Position numbers and translations under genes: made by a program. The notes below the pieces were generated by a model. It did no database searches, was not told the origin of the DNA, and saw nothing but the letters and a program-made list of their open reading frames with translations. 64,000 nucleotides of DNA, from NCBI GenBank assembly GCA_023627715.1, contig JAMAHW010000040.1:248001-312000 (forward strand). The letters are read 5' to 3'. This document shows, one piece after another, positions 52,926 to 62,891 of the stretch. Within the stretch, counting starts at the first letter, position 1, and every line of letters starts with the position of its first letter. This stretch comes from Periconia sp. R9002. Lineage: Eukaryota > Ascomycota > Dothideomycetes > Pleosporales > Periconiaceae.

Positions 52926-53697
52926 TTAAGCTCCGACCCTCTTTGCCTCCAAGATTTTTGCCTTTTGAGGGAAATGGTTAGCGTAATAAGAAGAGTGGAT
53001 GAATGATCACCTACGTGATGACTGATAATGCGTTCGACGACTTGATTCTCGTGGAGCTGTAATACCATCTCACGAAAAGCGATTCTCCTGGCGATCCAGT
53101 GAAGACTTTCTGACCATTCCGAATCGCGAATAGGGAGTGCAAGTGACTCTGGATATGGGTGTTTTGATAAGACCAAACTGCTGATCAATTCGTAATCTGC
53201 CAGGGCAGCGTTCAGATTCTCAGGCTCCTTGAGCATATTCGTGTCGCCAATGACTTCGGTGCCCAGATTGACATATTTCGCGGCCCTATCTCGCGAATAA
53301 ACAAGGATTTCTAAAGGCATGAGAGGAAGATTCTGCTCCAGGGCTCTTGAAAGAACGAAGTTGAAACGTCTATGTCCGCCGTAGAAATCCAACCCGAAAA
53401 AATGAAGTGACCTCCAGTTAGCCTCATTTTCGTAGCCTTTGGACTTTCCGAGGTCAAGATCGAGAGTCTTCCCGTAATTTGGATCTGCACATGCTACAAG
53501 TAGACGAGCATTCTGGTGCCTTCCGCCTGGACCACGACCTGGTAGTGCTGCGAGCCGCTTGGTCTCCGCGGTCACTTCAAAGTACGTTGGCAGAATATCT
53601 GGTTACGATTAGATGACTCGGTGGATCTTTTCGGACTGATAGACAGAAACTTACGCAGAAATGGGTTACCCAACCACTTTTGGTACGCGAGGTCCAT
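52926..53697 (-). CDS. Unknown protein, tandem paralogue 2, three exons
   Basis: Exon 1 is 53655-53697, exon 2 is 53015-53598 and exon 3 is 52926-52961; introns are 56 and 53 bp; 220 residues. The model is supported by the parallel with paralogue 1: NPFLHILPTYFEVTAETKRL, LHFFGLDFYGGHRRF, RAAKYVNLGTEVIGDTNML, PENLNAALADYELI, RIAFREMVLQLHENQ and the last exon AKILEAKRVGA, which aligns with ASQDIARKEGA. Intron 1 falls at the same place and phase in both genes; intron 2 is present only here. Reading straight through intron 2 would give an unrelated ~90-residue tail, so the short exon 3 is preferred. Function unknown. Confidence 0.7.
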
Positions 53698-54848
53698 TTA
53701 CGCTAATCTTGTCTCATTCAAATGAGCTGATTCCGGCAGCAAAGCCCTATATGAGATCAGTAATCAAAGTAGACGCAGTCGCAGCTCAGTGGTATGTATA
53801 CTCATGAAGTAGAGGTTGGATTTCAGGCGTGAGGTGATGACGAAGGTTTGTCGAGGTCAAGCAGTCGGTGATGGTAAGAGTGGAGGAGGGCAGCAGTTGA
53901 GGGAGGCTTAAATACCGTTGTTGTATGATTGTACTAGCCAGGTGAGAGACTAGACGAGGTCCAGCAGTTACCATTGCCCGATTATCTTACCTATCCTTCT
54001 TTCCAGATATTCCTGGATATTTGAAGCAAACACCTGACATGCCAGGAGAGCTTGGTTGGTCAAACACGGAGGTCGAGTGCCCTACCACGTGACTGGCTCA
54101 ATCACTTACCTACATACCTAGGTAAGCATGTAGGTATACAGGAAGGTATGCGTCCGCCCATATGTATCAAATCGAGCTGATCTGTTTCAAATTATCACTG
54201 CACAATGCTCTTCCCCGGCCTCTTACTTTGTACCGTCCCTTTCTCAAAAAATATGCAACCCAAGCCTGATGACTCGACGCTCATGCGCTTTCACCTCGAC
54301 GTACTCGAACGTCCACAAAGTTACAAAAGAACGGAAGAAAAAAAGCAATTGATGCACGTACGACCTTCGTATCATAACTCTCCGTATCATTGCCACTAAC
54401 GAAAAATAAAAAAATATCACGAAGATGTCCTCCTCGGCGGGCATGTACGCGCAGATGAGTTCAAATGTCGTTGCATACATCAATTGATGACGAAGCTAAA
54501 GCTAAGTATGTACCTAGGTAGATATCAAAGCACTACCGTCCAAAATCAACATGCAAAACATCGTCAACCGTCCTTCCTATATACCGAGAAAAAATATTTG
54601 ATGCTTCCTCAATAGTTCCACCGTCGCAGATAAGCTAGACATCGAGTTTGCCTTCTTTGTACATCGCTGACTCTCGAGTTTTATCAATGCATAACGACAT
54701 TACTCAGGAAATCGGAAGGACATTCTCTTTTACGATATCGAAAAATATATGCATACAATTCACTCAAGTACCACTTCTCCAACTCCACTCCCTCGTACAA
54801 AAAAACCCTCGATACACCCACCCACCCCCTCCTCCTCCCCCGCCCACC
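53698..54848. other. Intergenic region
   Basis: Upstream of paralogue 2 and downstream of the hydrolase gene. Contains several CCTAGGTA palindrome-like words (about 54115-54130 and 54510-54520). No gene. Confidence 0.5.
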
Positions 54849-55858
54849 TCAATTCCACCCACTCTGCTGCACAACCCATTTATCCTTCACCAAACTCCCC
54901 GCACTCTGCGGATCCAACAGCACCGCCTTGGCCGACTGATTCCCGCGCCACGTCCACTCGAGGTAATTCACAAACGCCTTCCCCTGCTTCCCGCCATTAG
55001 TAGCAGAGAAGGTGCCGCCGTGGCCGGTGTCGAGGCTGGCGCGGATCTTGGGGAGCGTGAAGAGGTTGTAGTCTTTTTCGCTCTGTTGTAAATGTTTTAG
55101 TGCAGGTGTTTTGGGTTTTAGGGGGGTGAACTTACAGGTGTGTATCCCATATCTTTACTCCCCCCAATCAACCACACAATCGGGACTTTGATTTCCTGGA
55201 GTAGGTACCTCCTGTCGTCTTGGAAGATCGCAATGTTGAACATGACGATGCGCTTCACGCGGTCGTCGTGGTACGCGGTACTCAACGCTTCCTGTCCGCC
55301 GCAGGAGTGCCCCGCCGTCGTGATCTTACTGGTATCTACGTTGCCGTATTTTGCGGCTTTCCCCGCAATCGCCCATTCAATCGAGTCGCGCATATCCTGG
55401 ACCTTCGACTGCGTGGAGGAGGTTGACCCGGGCGTTCCATCGGCCGCGATGACGTACCCGTACGACGCGACTTCGACGAGGAGGTTCTCGTAGGTTCCGG
55501 AGTTGAGGGTGCAGGCGCCGTTGCCCCATGCGATGAACGGGAGGGTGACGTTTCCTTTGGGGGGAGTCTTGGGCGCGAAGATGGTGTGGCCTGGGAGGGA
55601 GGCGTCGGTGAGCATTTGCGCGGGATAGGGTCCTGAGCCTGAGGTTTTTTGTCCCGGGGTGGTGGGGGCTTCCGGGCCTGTGCCGCCGGAGCCTGCGTAT
55701 TGGGGAAGTTGGGAGAGCGGGATGGAGAAGATGCCGCCCGCGTAGTCGCCATCGCCTTTTGCGGGGAAGTTGCCTGGGGAGGGGTTGAAGGTTGGTTGGG
55801 GAGATGGCGCGGAGTGGGCTCCTAGGGGGAGGAGGAAGGTTAGGAGGAGGGGGATCAT
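54849..55858 (-). CDS. Secreted alpha/beta hydrolase, two exons
   Basis: Exon 1 is 55136-55858, a 53-bp intron (GTAAGT to AACAG) covers 55083-55135, and exon 2 is 54849-55082, giving 318 residues. A signal peptide (MIPLLLTFLLPLGAHSA) is followed by a Pro/Gly-rich linker. The hydrolase core starts at TIFAP. The nucleophile elbow is TAGHSCGGQEA (Ser185). IVWLIGGSKDMGY supplies a likely Asp236, and exon 2's SLDTGHGGTF supplies His262, so the triad is only complete with exon 2. LPFIAWGNGAC provides the oxyanion region. This resembles the dienelactone-hydrolase/cutinase-like secreted esterases of fungi. Substrate unknown. A TATA box lies ~100 bp upstream. Confidence 0.85.
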
Positions 55859-56724
55859 GGTGCTGGGATGGATGTGCGTGGGGGTTGGGGGATTGGGTGA
55901 GGATCTGGTTTGAATCTCAGATCGTCGATTTGGTTTCGAACTGTTTTCTGGTGTCTTTATATACAACAACGGTGGTGCATGGCATGGGTGTAGACGTGTA
56001 ATTCTCCTCAGATATAGATTTAATATATTACGCGAGATGCGCAAACTGCAGAGCTTGTGTAGATGCGGATACAGTGCCCCCGCAAAATGACTGGGCATGG
56101 TGCCCGGAAAGCAGAATCGGCAATCTTGGGTCAGACGGATCTAGATACGGTATTAATTCTCTCATTTATGAAAGACAGATCTTGCCTGGATGGTAAGCTG
56201 CGCTTGTTGACGGGGTGTGAAGGGTGCCAAGAACTATGGTAAAATGCGGACTTATAGCACGGATCTGCAGATTTTAGGCGTTCAGAAGGTCGTTGTAGGT
56301 GTTAATCGAAGAATAGATATTATATCGAGGATGTTGAGGTTAGAAACGTTGCTCAAGATCACGAATCAAAGGGCCGTAATTTGAGCGAGTGGATTTTGCA
56401 CGGCCTTCATTGTTGATTAAGTTGCTCATTGTAGCATGGCTATTGGTGGATCAAGGAAAAACTTGTAATGAAGATCGAGCAATAGAGTACACTAATCTGC
56501 TGTGTGTAAAAGTCATCTTTGGATCGCAATTCCCTCTATCTGGAAGATTACTTCGAAATGGCGAAGTATAGCTTTTTCCACCTACTCGCGCGCCGGGGCC
56601 TAGCTAACAATAAGCCTGGGTATCATCCTCACCTCTAGTATACAGCCACCTAGTAGGTACAGTCATCACTACCATCTCATCATACAAAATATCAATTAAC
56701 ATCGCCGAAAATCGACACCCTGGA
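55859..56724. other. Intergenic region
   Basis: Promoter of the hydrolase and 3' flank of the GT8-like gene. The frame at 56389-56571 is not convincing. Confidence 0.5.
55956..55963 (-). promoter_or_regulatory. TATA box of the hydrolase gene
   Basis: TATATAAA on the minus strand, about 100 bp upstream of the ATG at 55858. Confidence 0.5.
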
Positions 56725-58233
56725 TCATTTCCCGAAACCTCCCACACCTTGATCGACTCCCCTCATCTTGGCAAATCCCTCACTCTCATAAAAGTTCTCA
56801 AGTTCTCTCCATCCTCTAATCCACTCACGATTCATCCAACTCGTCTCTTTCTGGCTCCAGAGTTTCTCATGCACGACCTTTAATTTGCTTTCCTCCGTCT
56901 CTTCGGGGAAGAACCCACCCCACTCCCTCTGCAACTTGGTCGGCGGAAACGCTCCTTCAGGATGGAACTGCCAGTTCAAGAAAGCTTGCTCGGCCATCAG
57001 TGGATCGTATCGATCAGTTTTCAGGTAATTCTGCACGAGGCGTTGGTGCATGTGCTTGGAGGGAGAAAACACCATGCTGCCAACGTTAATGTTGGGCTCT
57101 GTGGCGTTGAATGGTTGTTGCGGGACACCGGCGAAGACATAAGGCTCGCAGACAGGCGTTCCATCCAGAAGCTTGTCGTCATCAGTTAGTTTAGCAGGTT
57201 TGCATTGCTGAAGAGGTGCCGTGTCGAACATGTCGTCGATTTTGTCCAGGGGGAAAGCGTCGGCGTCGAGGAAAAGGATGCGGGTAAAATCGGTTTCATT
57301 CCACATGTTAAGTTTGGCGAACAGGTCTTTCCAGCGGGCCTGTATACCGGGGACGTTGGGGCTCCATTCGAGAGGTTGGAGTTCGCGAACCACGGCGCCG
57401 GCGCCAGAGAGGAGGTCACGCTGCTCTTGTGTCACAAAGTCTGCTACAAAGACAATGAAGGGATACTTTGCGGAGCTGGATCGGTCGGACCAGAGGATAC
57501 GGTGGATGAGTGAATGAATGGCGAGATAGTAGGGGTCTTTGGTGGACGGGTTGCGGGTGGCCATGAAGGTTGCATATGCGTATGTGTTCTGGCCTTCGGA
57601 GTTGTAGTTGTGTGGCGCGTGATTTTTGAATGACTTGAGATTTTCGGTAGGAAGATTGATGTTCAGGTCCTTCTGGAAGGGAAACTCGGCATGAAATGAG
57701 CTTGGTGAGGGTGCCGCATTACTCGAAGGTAAAGATGGGAGCTGAGGCACATCATCATCACCCAGACCTTTATGGTTTGCCGATGCAGGCTGTGGAGAGG
57801 GAATGGTGGGAAGAGATGGGAGCACAGGATGATCGCCTTCATTGAAACCTGTCGCAGGAGGCAGTAAAGGCGCTACAGGTGGTTGGGGAGGGGATGGAGG
57901 TGTTGGGGGTGTTGGAGGTTTTGGTGGTGCTGGCGGTTTGGGCGGCGCCGGAGGTTTTGGTGGAGATGGCGGCTGAGGTGGTAAAGGCGCATTTGGTGGC
58001 GCTGGAGGTGTTGGAAAAGCGTGTGGTGATGGCGTCTTGATTCCCTTGATCGCTGATGTATGGGTTTGCGATACACCACCACTGGACTTTGCAGCATCCT
58101 CGGCAACTTTGCCGCCCTTCCTCCACGGCGTAGTCGTGAAGACTTCGAAATCCGTCTGTCTATTCGCAAAAACGGCCAGCGTGACCAGCACGAGGGCCGT
58201 AGCGGCGATGATGTTGCGCGCGAACCGCTTCAT
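56725..58233 (-). CDS. GT8-like glycosyltransferase, type II Golgi membrane protein
   Basis: A single exon of 502 residues. A short basic tail (MKRFARN) and one span (IIAATALVLVTLAVF) give a type II topology. Residues ~70-130 are a Pro-rich stem built of PPKPPAP-type repeats. The catalytic domain starts near NTYAYATFMATRN. ARWKDLFAKLNMWN, then RILFLDADAF, contains the D-x-D metal/UDP-sugar motif (323-325). NINVGSMVFSPSK and FLNWQFHPEGAF are later blocks of glycogenin/GT8-type enzymes. It should transfer a sugar from a nucleotide donor to a glycan in the Golgi lumen. Donor and acceptor are not clear. The chain ends in a flexible Gly-rich tail. Confidence 0.85.
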   Translation of the reverse strand: MKRFARNIIAATALVLVTLAVFANRQTDFEVFTTTPWRKGGKVAEDAAKSSGGVSQTHTSAIKGIKTPSPHAFPTPPAPPNAPLPPQPPSPPKPPAPPKPPAPPKPPTPPTPPSPPQPPVAPLLPPATGFNEGDHPVLPSLPTIPSPQPASANHKGLGDDDVPQLPSLPSSNAAPSPSSFHAEFPFQKDLNINLPTENLKSFKNHAPHNYNSEGQNTYAYATFMATRNPSTKDPYYLAIHSLIHRILWSDRSSSAKYPFIVFVADFVTQEQRDLLSGAGAVVRELQPLEWSPNVPGIQARWKDLFAKLNMWNETDFTRILFLDADAFPLDKIDDMFDTAPLQQCKPAKLTDDDKLLDGTPVCEPYVFAGVPQQPFNATEPNINVGSMVFSPSKHMHQRLVQNYLKTDRYDPLMAEQAFLNWQFHPEGAFPPTKLQREWGGFFPEETEESKLKVVHEKLWSQKETSWMNREWIRGWRELENFYESEGFAKMRGVDQGVGGFGK

Positions 58234-59813
58234 CGTAGGGGATGGTGATGGATGAAGGTGTTGAAGTCGTCTGGGGACATGTGAAACGAATTTAGAGATG
58301 ACGAATGGCAGGGTGGTCCAAGCGCAATCTGGGGCGTAGCCGTTTCAGGTACCTGCCTGTTTGGGTATGCGATTAGCGTCCGCCTGTTACAGGGGTCCAT
58401 TTCAAGGGCTGATGGAGCCCCTTAGAAGGGCGGTGGTGGCCTGGGGAAGCTTTTATGTAGGCATTTACATAATTTATACATATTTATACAGGTTCACATA
58501 CTTGGGGTGAGGTTCGCTACTAATTTAGCAGCCTTCGCTAGCTGTTGAACACGCGGCGCAAAACCTGAAACAGGGAAAAAGTTTCATGCCTGAGACCCCT
58601 TCTCCTATCTTCCCCCCACAAATCTCATAAGCTTTCAAAAAATTCCAAGACTAGATGAAGGGTTTAAAAACCAAGAAGAGCTTAAATGTGCCATAAACCA
58701 CCAAAAGAATATTATGTTGAATGATCCGTTGAGGGGACAGAAGGAAAGAGGGAAGCCTAGAACTATTAACCACTAGACCTCTTCCAGCTACAATATACAC
58801 CAATCCTGCAGTGACTCATTGCACATGTGTCTTTGATGCCATATAGGCAAAGATGGTCAGAAAATAGTCGCAAAAATACATGATTAACGTTCTTGCGGTA
58901 CATTTTGATATGTGCTTGTCCACTTATTGTGACTCTATGTGTGCACTCAACTTGAGTTGTGTTGTGTTCGACGTCATGTACAACAGTGATTTATCTAGGA
59001 ATAGGCGGTATCACAAGATAAAGAATAACTGGATAAGTATCAAACATAGTTATGAGAATAAGTGACCATAAAACTTACCAACACGATCGATATATGCGTA
59101 CCGCAAAGGAACAAGGTTCTTGAAATGAGGCTGCAGATAGCATTTGTTTGAGTAATAACGAAGGACGATAGACGAGGTTCAGAATCTACTTATTAATTGA
59201 AAGAAGAGAGTCGTGACGCAAGTAACGATACCCCCATATGATGGCCGAGTGCTTTTCGAAATGCGAACGTTTGCAAATGGACCGAAATATAACCACGTAG
59301 ACCTGTGGCAGAGTTGTAACACGGTGATGAATCCCATGGATGGGTACTTATATGTGTATTGGTAGTACTAGCTAGCTATCTGCCTATATGTGGATGTCCG
59401 GCTCCTGCCCTCCATGGTGCCTTCCTCCACAGGGTGCATACCCTGACAATAGTAATACTTGTTTTTGACAAAGCGAAGGACGATAGCTGTGACACTGCTC
59501 CAAAGCTCTCGGTTACTATCGTTTCTTTAAACCCACTTGCTCCCTTGTTTTCCCCCGTACGTCACTATAGTAGTCCCCCCTCCAACATTGTTTGGACAGT
59601 CTCTACAAACACCCAAACACGACGACGATTTCACCGCCATCATTCATATACATAATCGAAACCTCCTTCGGAGCGCCAAAGTAAGTGCCCCAAACTATCC
59701 GCCCCACCCTGGCCCATACAATCCCGTTCAACCCATCCAATGTGCCACAACAGCCCACCAATGAAGTCAGCATATACCTGCACCATCCCAACTAACCACC
59801 CAACAACTCTAAG
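58234..59813. other. Long intergenic region
   Basis: Upstream of the GT8-like gene and of the Cys-rich gene at 59814. AT-rich pieces around 58440-59060. A GCGAAGGACGATAG word (59471-59484) resembles ACGAAGGACGATAG (59158-59171). No gene. Confidence 0.5.
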
Positions 59814-60107
59814 ATGACTGAGGGCACTAAACCATCGATTGATGTTGATGCATCAACACAAACCACCGAAAAGAAATCCGACGCACGTACACAGATCACC
59901 AAACAAACGGCCGATAAATCGACACAAACCTTCACAAGACCGCACCCACCCCGCCCCCTAAGCGAAGGAGTCCCGCAACCGGACCCAAAGTGGATCTGCT
60001 GCGATTGCCGCAGTAAGCATGTCCAGTGGAGAAAACAGTGTCACTGTGGGCACGAGTGGTGCAGGGAATGCGGCATGGAGAAAGCTTTCGGGGGGATGTT
60101 GGTTTAG
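59814..60107 (+). CDS. Small protein with one W-CC...C-x2-C-type cysteine module
   Basis: A protein of 97 residues. The first ~55 are polar with repeated STQT motifs. The C-terminal half is a cysteine module: KWICCDCRSKHVQWRKQCHC, then GHEWCREC. The order W-x-C-C, spacer with W, C-x-C-GH-x2-C-x2-C closely matches the modules in the gene at 61050, so the two are relatives. The pattern suits a small zinc ribbon related in layout to RanBP2-type fingers. Protein- or RNA-binding is possible. The start is the first ATG. Low length makes the call less firm than the shared motif does. Confidence 0.6.
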   Translation: MTEGTKPSIDVDASTQTTEKKSDARTQITKQTADKSTQTFTRPHPPRPLSEGVPQPDPKWICCDCRSKHVQWRKQCHCGHEWCRECGMEKAFGGMLV

Positions 60108-61049
60108 ATGAGTTGAGTTTGGGGGAGGAAGATTGCTTGCTGGTCGCTTCAATAGGGTACGGGCTGGTTTTTCGGATAGTGAAAAGTTCGCCTTGTACAA
60201 AGGAGGGAGAATCACAATCTTTCTTGATGACTGTTCTTGTCGTCTGATGTGTTGTGATGGATTGGGAATGCGACCCAGGGAATTAGAAGAGCAGGAACAG
60301 TGCACTAGAGGCTGATGGAAGTAGAAGAATGATATTCCATTGTTATACATCCAGGCCATACTTTGCTTCAATGGAAAAGCATCGATTCGGTTTCAGATCA
60401 CGCAGAGTCCCTTCGTAATTCGAGTAAAAGCACATCGAAAAACACACTTACAGTGATAGAAAAATTCAGATCACTCAGTCAATTAACCAATCTCTACACA
60501 CCACATTGGATTCTAAACAAGAAACGAAATGCGCAACTCAGACTAATCACCACAAACAAGAAAAGAACCACACCAACGACAACCTATGCTAGCCAACTAG
60601 CCTCAGACGAGACATCAATCAAGCCCGAAGACGTCGTGAAGCATGCTCGGTGTCGATCCTACCCTCCCAACACCACCGCGTTCCACTCGAACGCACAAAA
60701 ATATTGAAGCGAAGATCTTGTACGAGGAGAGACGAGCGGTCCAGTGGAGCCACGTCAGAAAAGTGTAACGTTGATTTGCTAAGGGGACGGGGGGGAAACT
60801 TCACGGTTTGAAGACATGTGTAACAAACAAGAAGACTTGCTAGACTCAAACTATTTTTTATAAGGTGTGAGCATTTCCCTAACGTCCGATTGTTCCTTTT
60901 TTTTTTCTTTTCCTCCGAACAGAGTCCACTCCTTACGACTTGGACAGCAATTTTTCCCACAAACACACACATACACACATTAGTTAAAGAAAACAATACA
61001 GCACTCACCACCTCTCTATGTCCTCACCATCACCACCACCAACACCACG
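60108..61049. other. Intergenic region between the two cysteine-module genes
   Basis: The open frame at 60363-60707 lacks coding features. A poly-T run at about 60896-60908 and CACACA words precede the next start. No gene. Confidence 0.45.
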
Positions 61050-61954
61050 ATGCCAGCAGCCACCCCACCACCACCTCCCCCCACCGACGACCCCCAACCC
61101 AAACCCAAATGGCTCTGCTGCATGGACTGGTGCGAGATGCGCAACTACGACTGGGAGGAGTTCTGCAACCGGTGTCAACACTGGCGGTGCGGCTCCTGCG
61201 AGACTCTCTTCGCGGGGGAACCTGACCCTTCCTCCTCTACCACCGCTCCATCTCCCACCAGCAGTAGCAGCGCCACGTCTACCCCATCCCAACACGCTCG
61301 GCGCGTCTACGTTGGTGAGGAACCCGCATGAGATGGAGTGCGCTGGGGGCGTGAAGTACCGCACGCACAACGTTCGAACCCACTCGACGACAACAACCAC
61401 CAGCATCGAACCAACCATGTTGTCGTCTTCTCAAACAGGTACGTGTCAAACACTCGATCCCGGAACCCACTGGCGATGGGGCTGCTGCGGTGACGCACCG
61501 CCCGAGACGCCGCCGTGGTGCGGCGTCATCAACGAGTACTACGAGGACATATGCTGGAACTGCGGGCACGAGCGTTGCGACTACTGTACTCTGGCATATA
61601 GATAACATTTTCTCCTATCCAGATACCACCACCATCAACCCATTATGGAACGATCTCAGAGACCCTCGGCATGATCCACTCATCTGGGGCTGCTGCGGCG
61701 GGGAGGACGGCGAATGCGAGGAGTGGAATTACGGCTCCGAGGTGTGTTTTTATTGCGAGCATGAGAGGTGTGAGGATTGCTTGATTTATCCTGGGCAGGA
61801 TAGGGATGGAGTATTGAAAAGGGAGGGGGATAAATATGCGTGGGGATGTTGTGGTGGGGAGGATTATTGCTGGACGTGGAATTATGATTCGTTGGTTTGT
61901 TGGTATTGTAAGCATGAGAGATGTGAGATTTGTGAGATTTTCCCGGGGGGTTAA
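61050..61954 (+). CDS. Protein of four tandem cysteine modules, three exons
   Basis: Exon 1 is 61050-61314, exon 2 is 61439-61585 and exon 3 is 61623-61954; introns are 124 and 37 bp; 247 residues. Module 1 (residues 21-50) is KWLCCMDWCEM ... FCNRCQHWRCGSC. Module 2 lies in exon 2: WRWGCCG ... ICWNCGHERCDYC. Modules 3 and 4 lie in exon 3: WGCCGGEDGECEEW ... CFYCEHERCEDC and WGCCGGEDYCWTW ... CWYCKHERCEIC. The shared form is W-G-C-C-x(n)-C-x2-C-x-H-x-R-C-x2-C, likely a zinc-binding ribbon. The 37-bp intron would remove the last Cys of module 2, and without splicing a stop follows five residues later. So the exon 2/3 join is uncertain, and two separate transcripts or another donor are possible. 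Function unknown. Confidence 0.55.
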
Positions 61955-62891
61955 GGAGGGGGGGGGGGAGTGAGTGTACATATGTATAGCTCTCTACGTC
62001 TTCAATTTTCAACAATGGTTGGATTGATCTACTATCATCCATGTACCCATTCTTTCTCCATCCTAAACGAAACCCCTATCTACCATCTCAACACTCAGCA
62101 CGTACTCTTTAAGTGCGGTCTAAGTTAAGTTCCACCTTCAACCCCCTTCCTTCACACTACCAACTACTAAATATAAACCTCGTCTCTAAAAAAACCACCT
62201 CTCACTCAACACGCGCCTCGTCTCGAGTCGCCCTACAGATTTTACACCTTAGTTCGTTATGTAATGCCTATGTGTACGTGCTTTTAGCTTCCTTTCCTTA
62301 AGGAATAGAAAAGTAGATTTATAGAACCCGCATGCATAAATAACTAAAAAGGATAGAGGATCTTCACATTTAAGTACTCCATAGTTACCTAGCTAGGTAT
62401 GAAATGAAACAAGCAATCCGCCCTCCTATACCAACACAAAACTTTCAAGTACGTACGTACGTAACCTCTTGAAACGATAATACACACACATCCATCCCCT
62501 CTACACTAATCTCAACGTGGAACTACATGTACATAGGTACGTGTATTGTATGATATATATATTCGGTTTTCTCATGAACCGACAGACTGCCTGTTTTCAT
62601 TTTTCCTAGGAGTCTTCGTATCCATCCTACCCACATCAGGTATAATATACTATACCAAAACAATCATCCCTTCATCACCTCATCCCAAATCTCCCATAAA
62701 AAATTCCCAGATTTGCTCTCTCACGCACAGAAACAAAAAAAAAGTCATACACAGCGAAATGAGGCGGGAGTAGAGAGAGGGGGGGGTATCACTTTACAAC
62801 AACAACAAAACAACAATCTTTCTTACTTTCCCAAACCCAACATCAAACATCAAATATTAAAAAAGTAACAAAAGAAAGATGACCAACGCAC
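61955..62891. other. Intergenic region
   Basis: Convergent 3' region. Has a CCTAGCTAGGTA palindrome-like word near 62389-62398, the ACGT repeat below and a run of G near 62780. No gene. Confidence 0.5.
62449..62463. repeat. GTAC/ACGT short tandem repeat
   Basis: GTACGTACGTACGTA, self-complementary. Confidence 0.8.

Noticed and set aside
52643..52961. Read-through tail of tandem paralogue 2 (about 90 residues)
   Set aside because: A GT-AG intron followed by a 12-codon exon aligns with the C-terminus of paralogue 1, so the tail is intron and spacer sequence.
60363..60707. 114-codon plus-strand frame between the cysteine-module genes
   Set aside because: Polar low-complexity content and no cysteine module; not supported.
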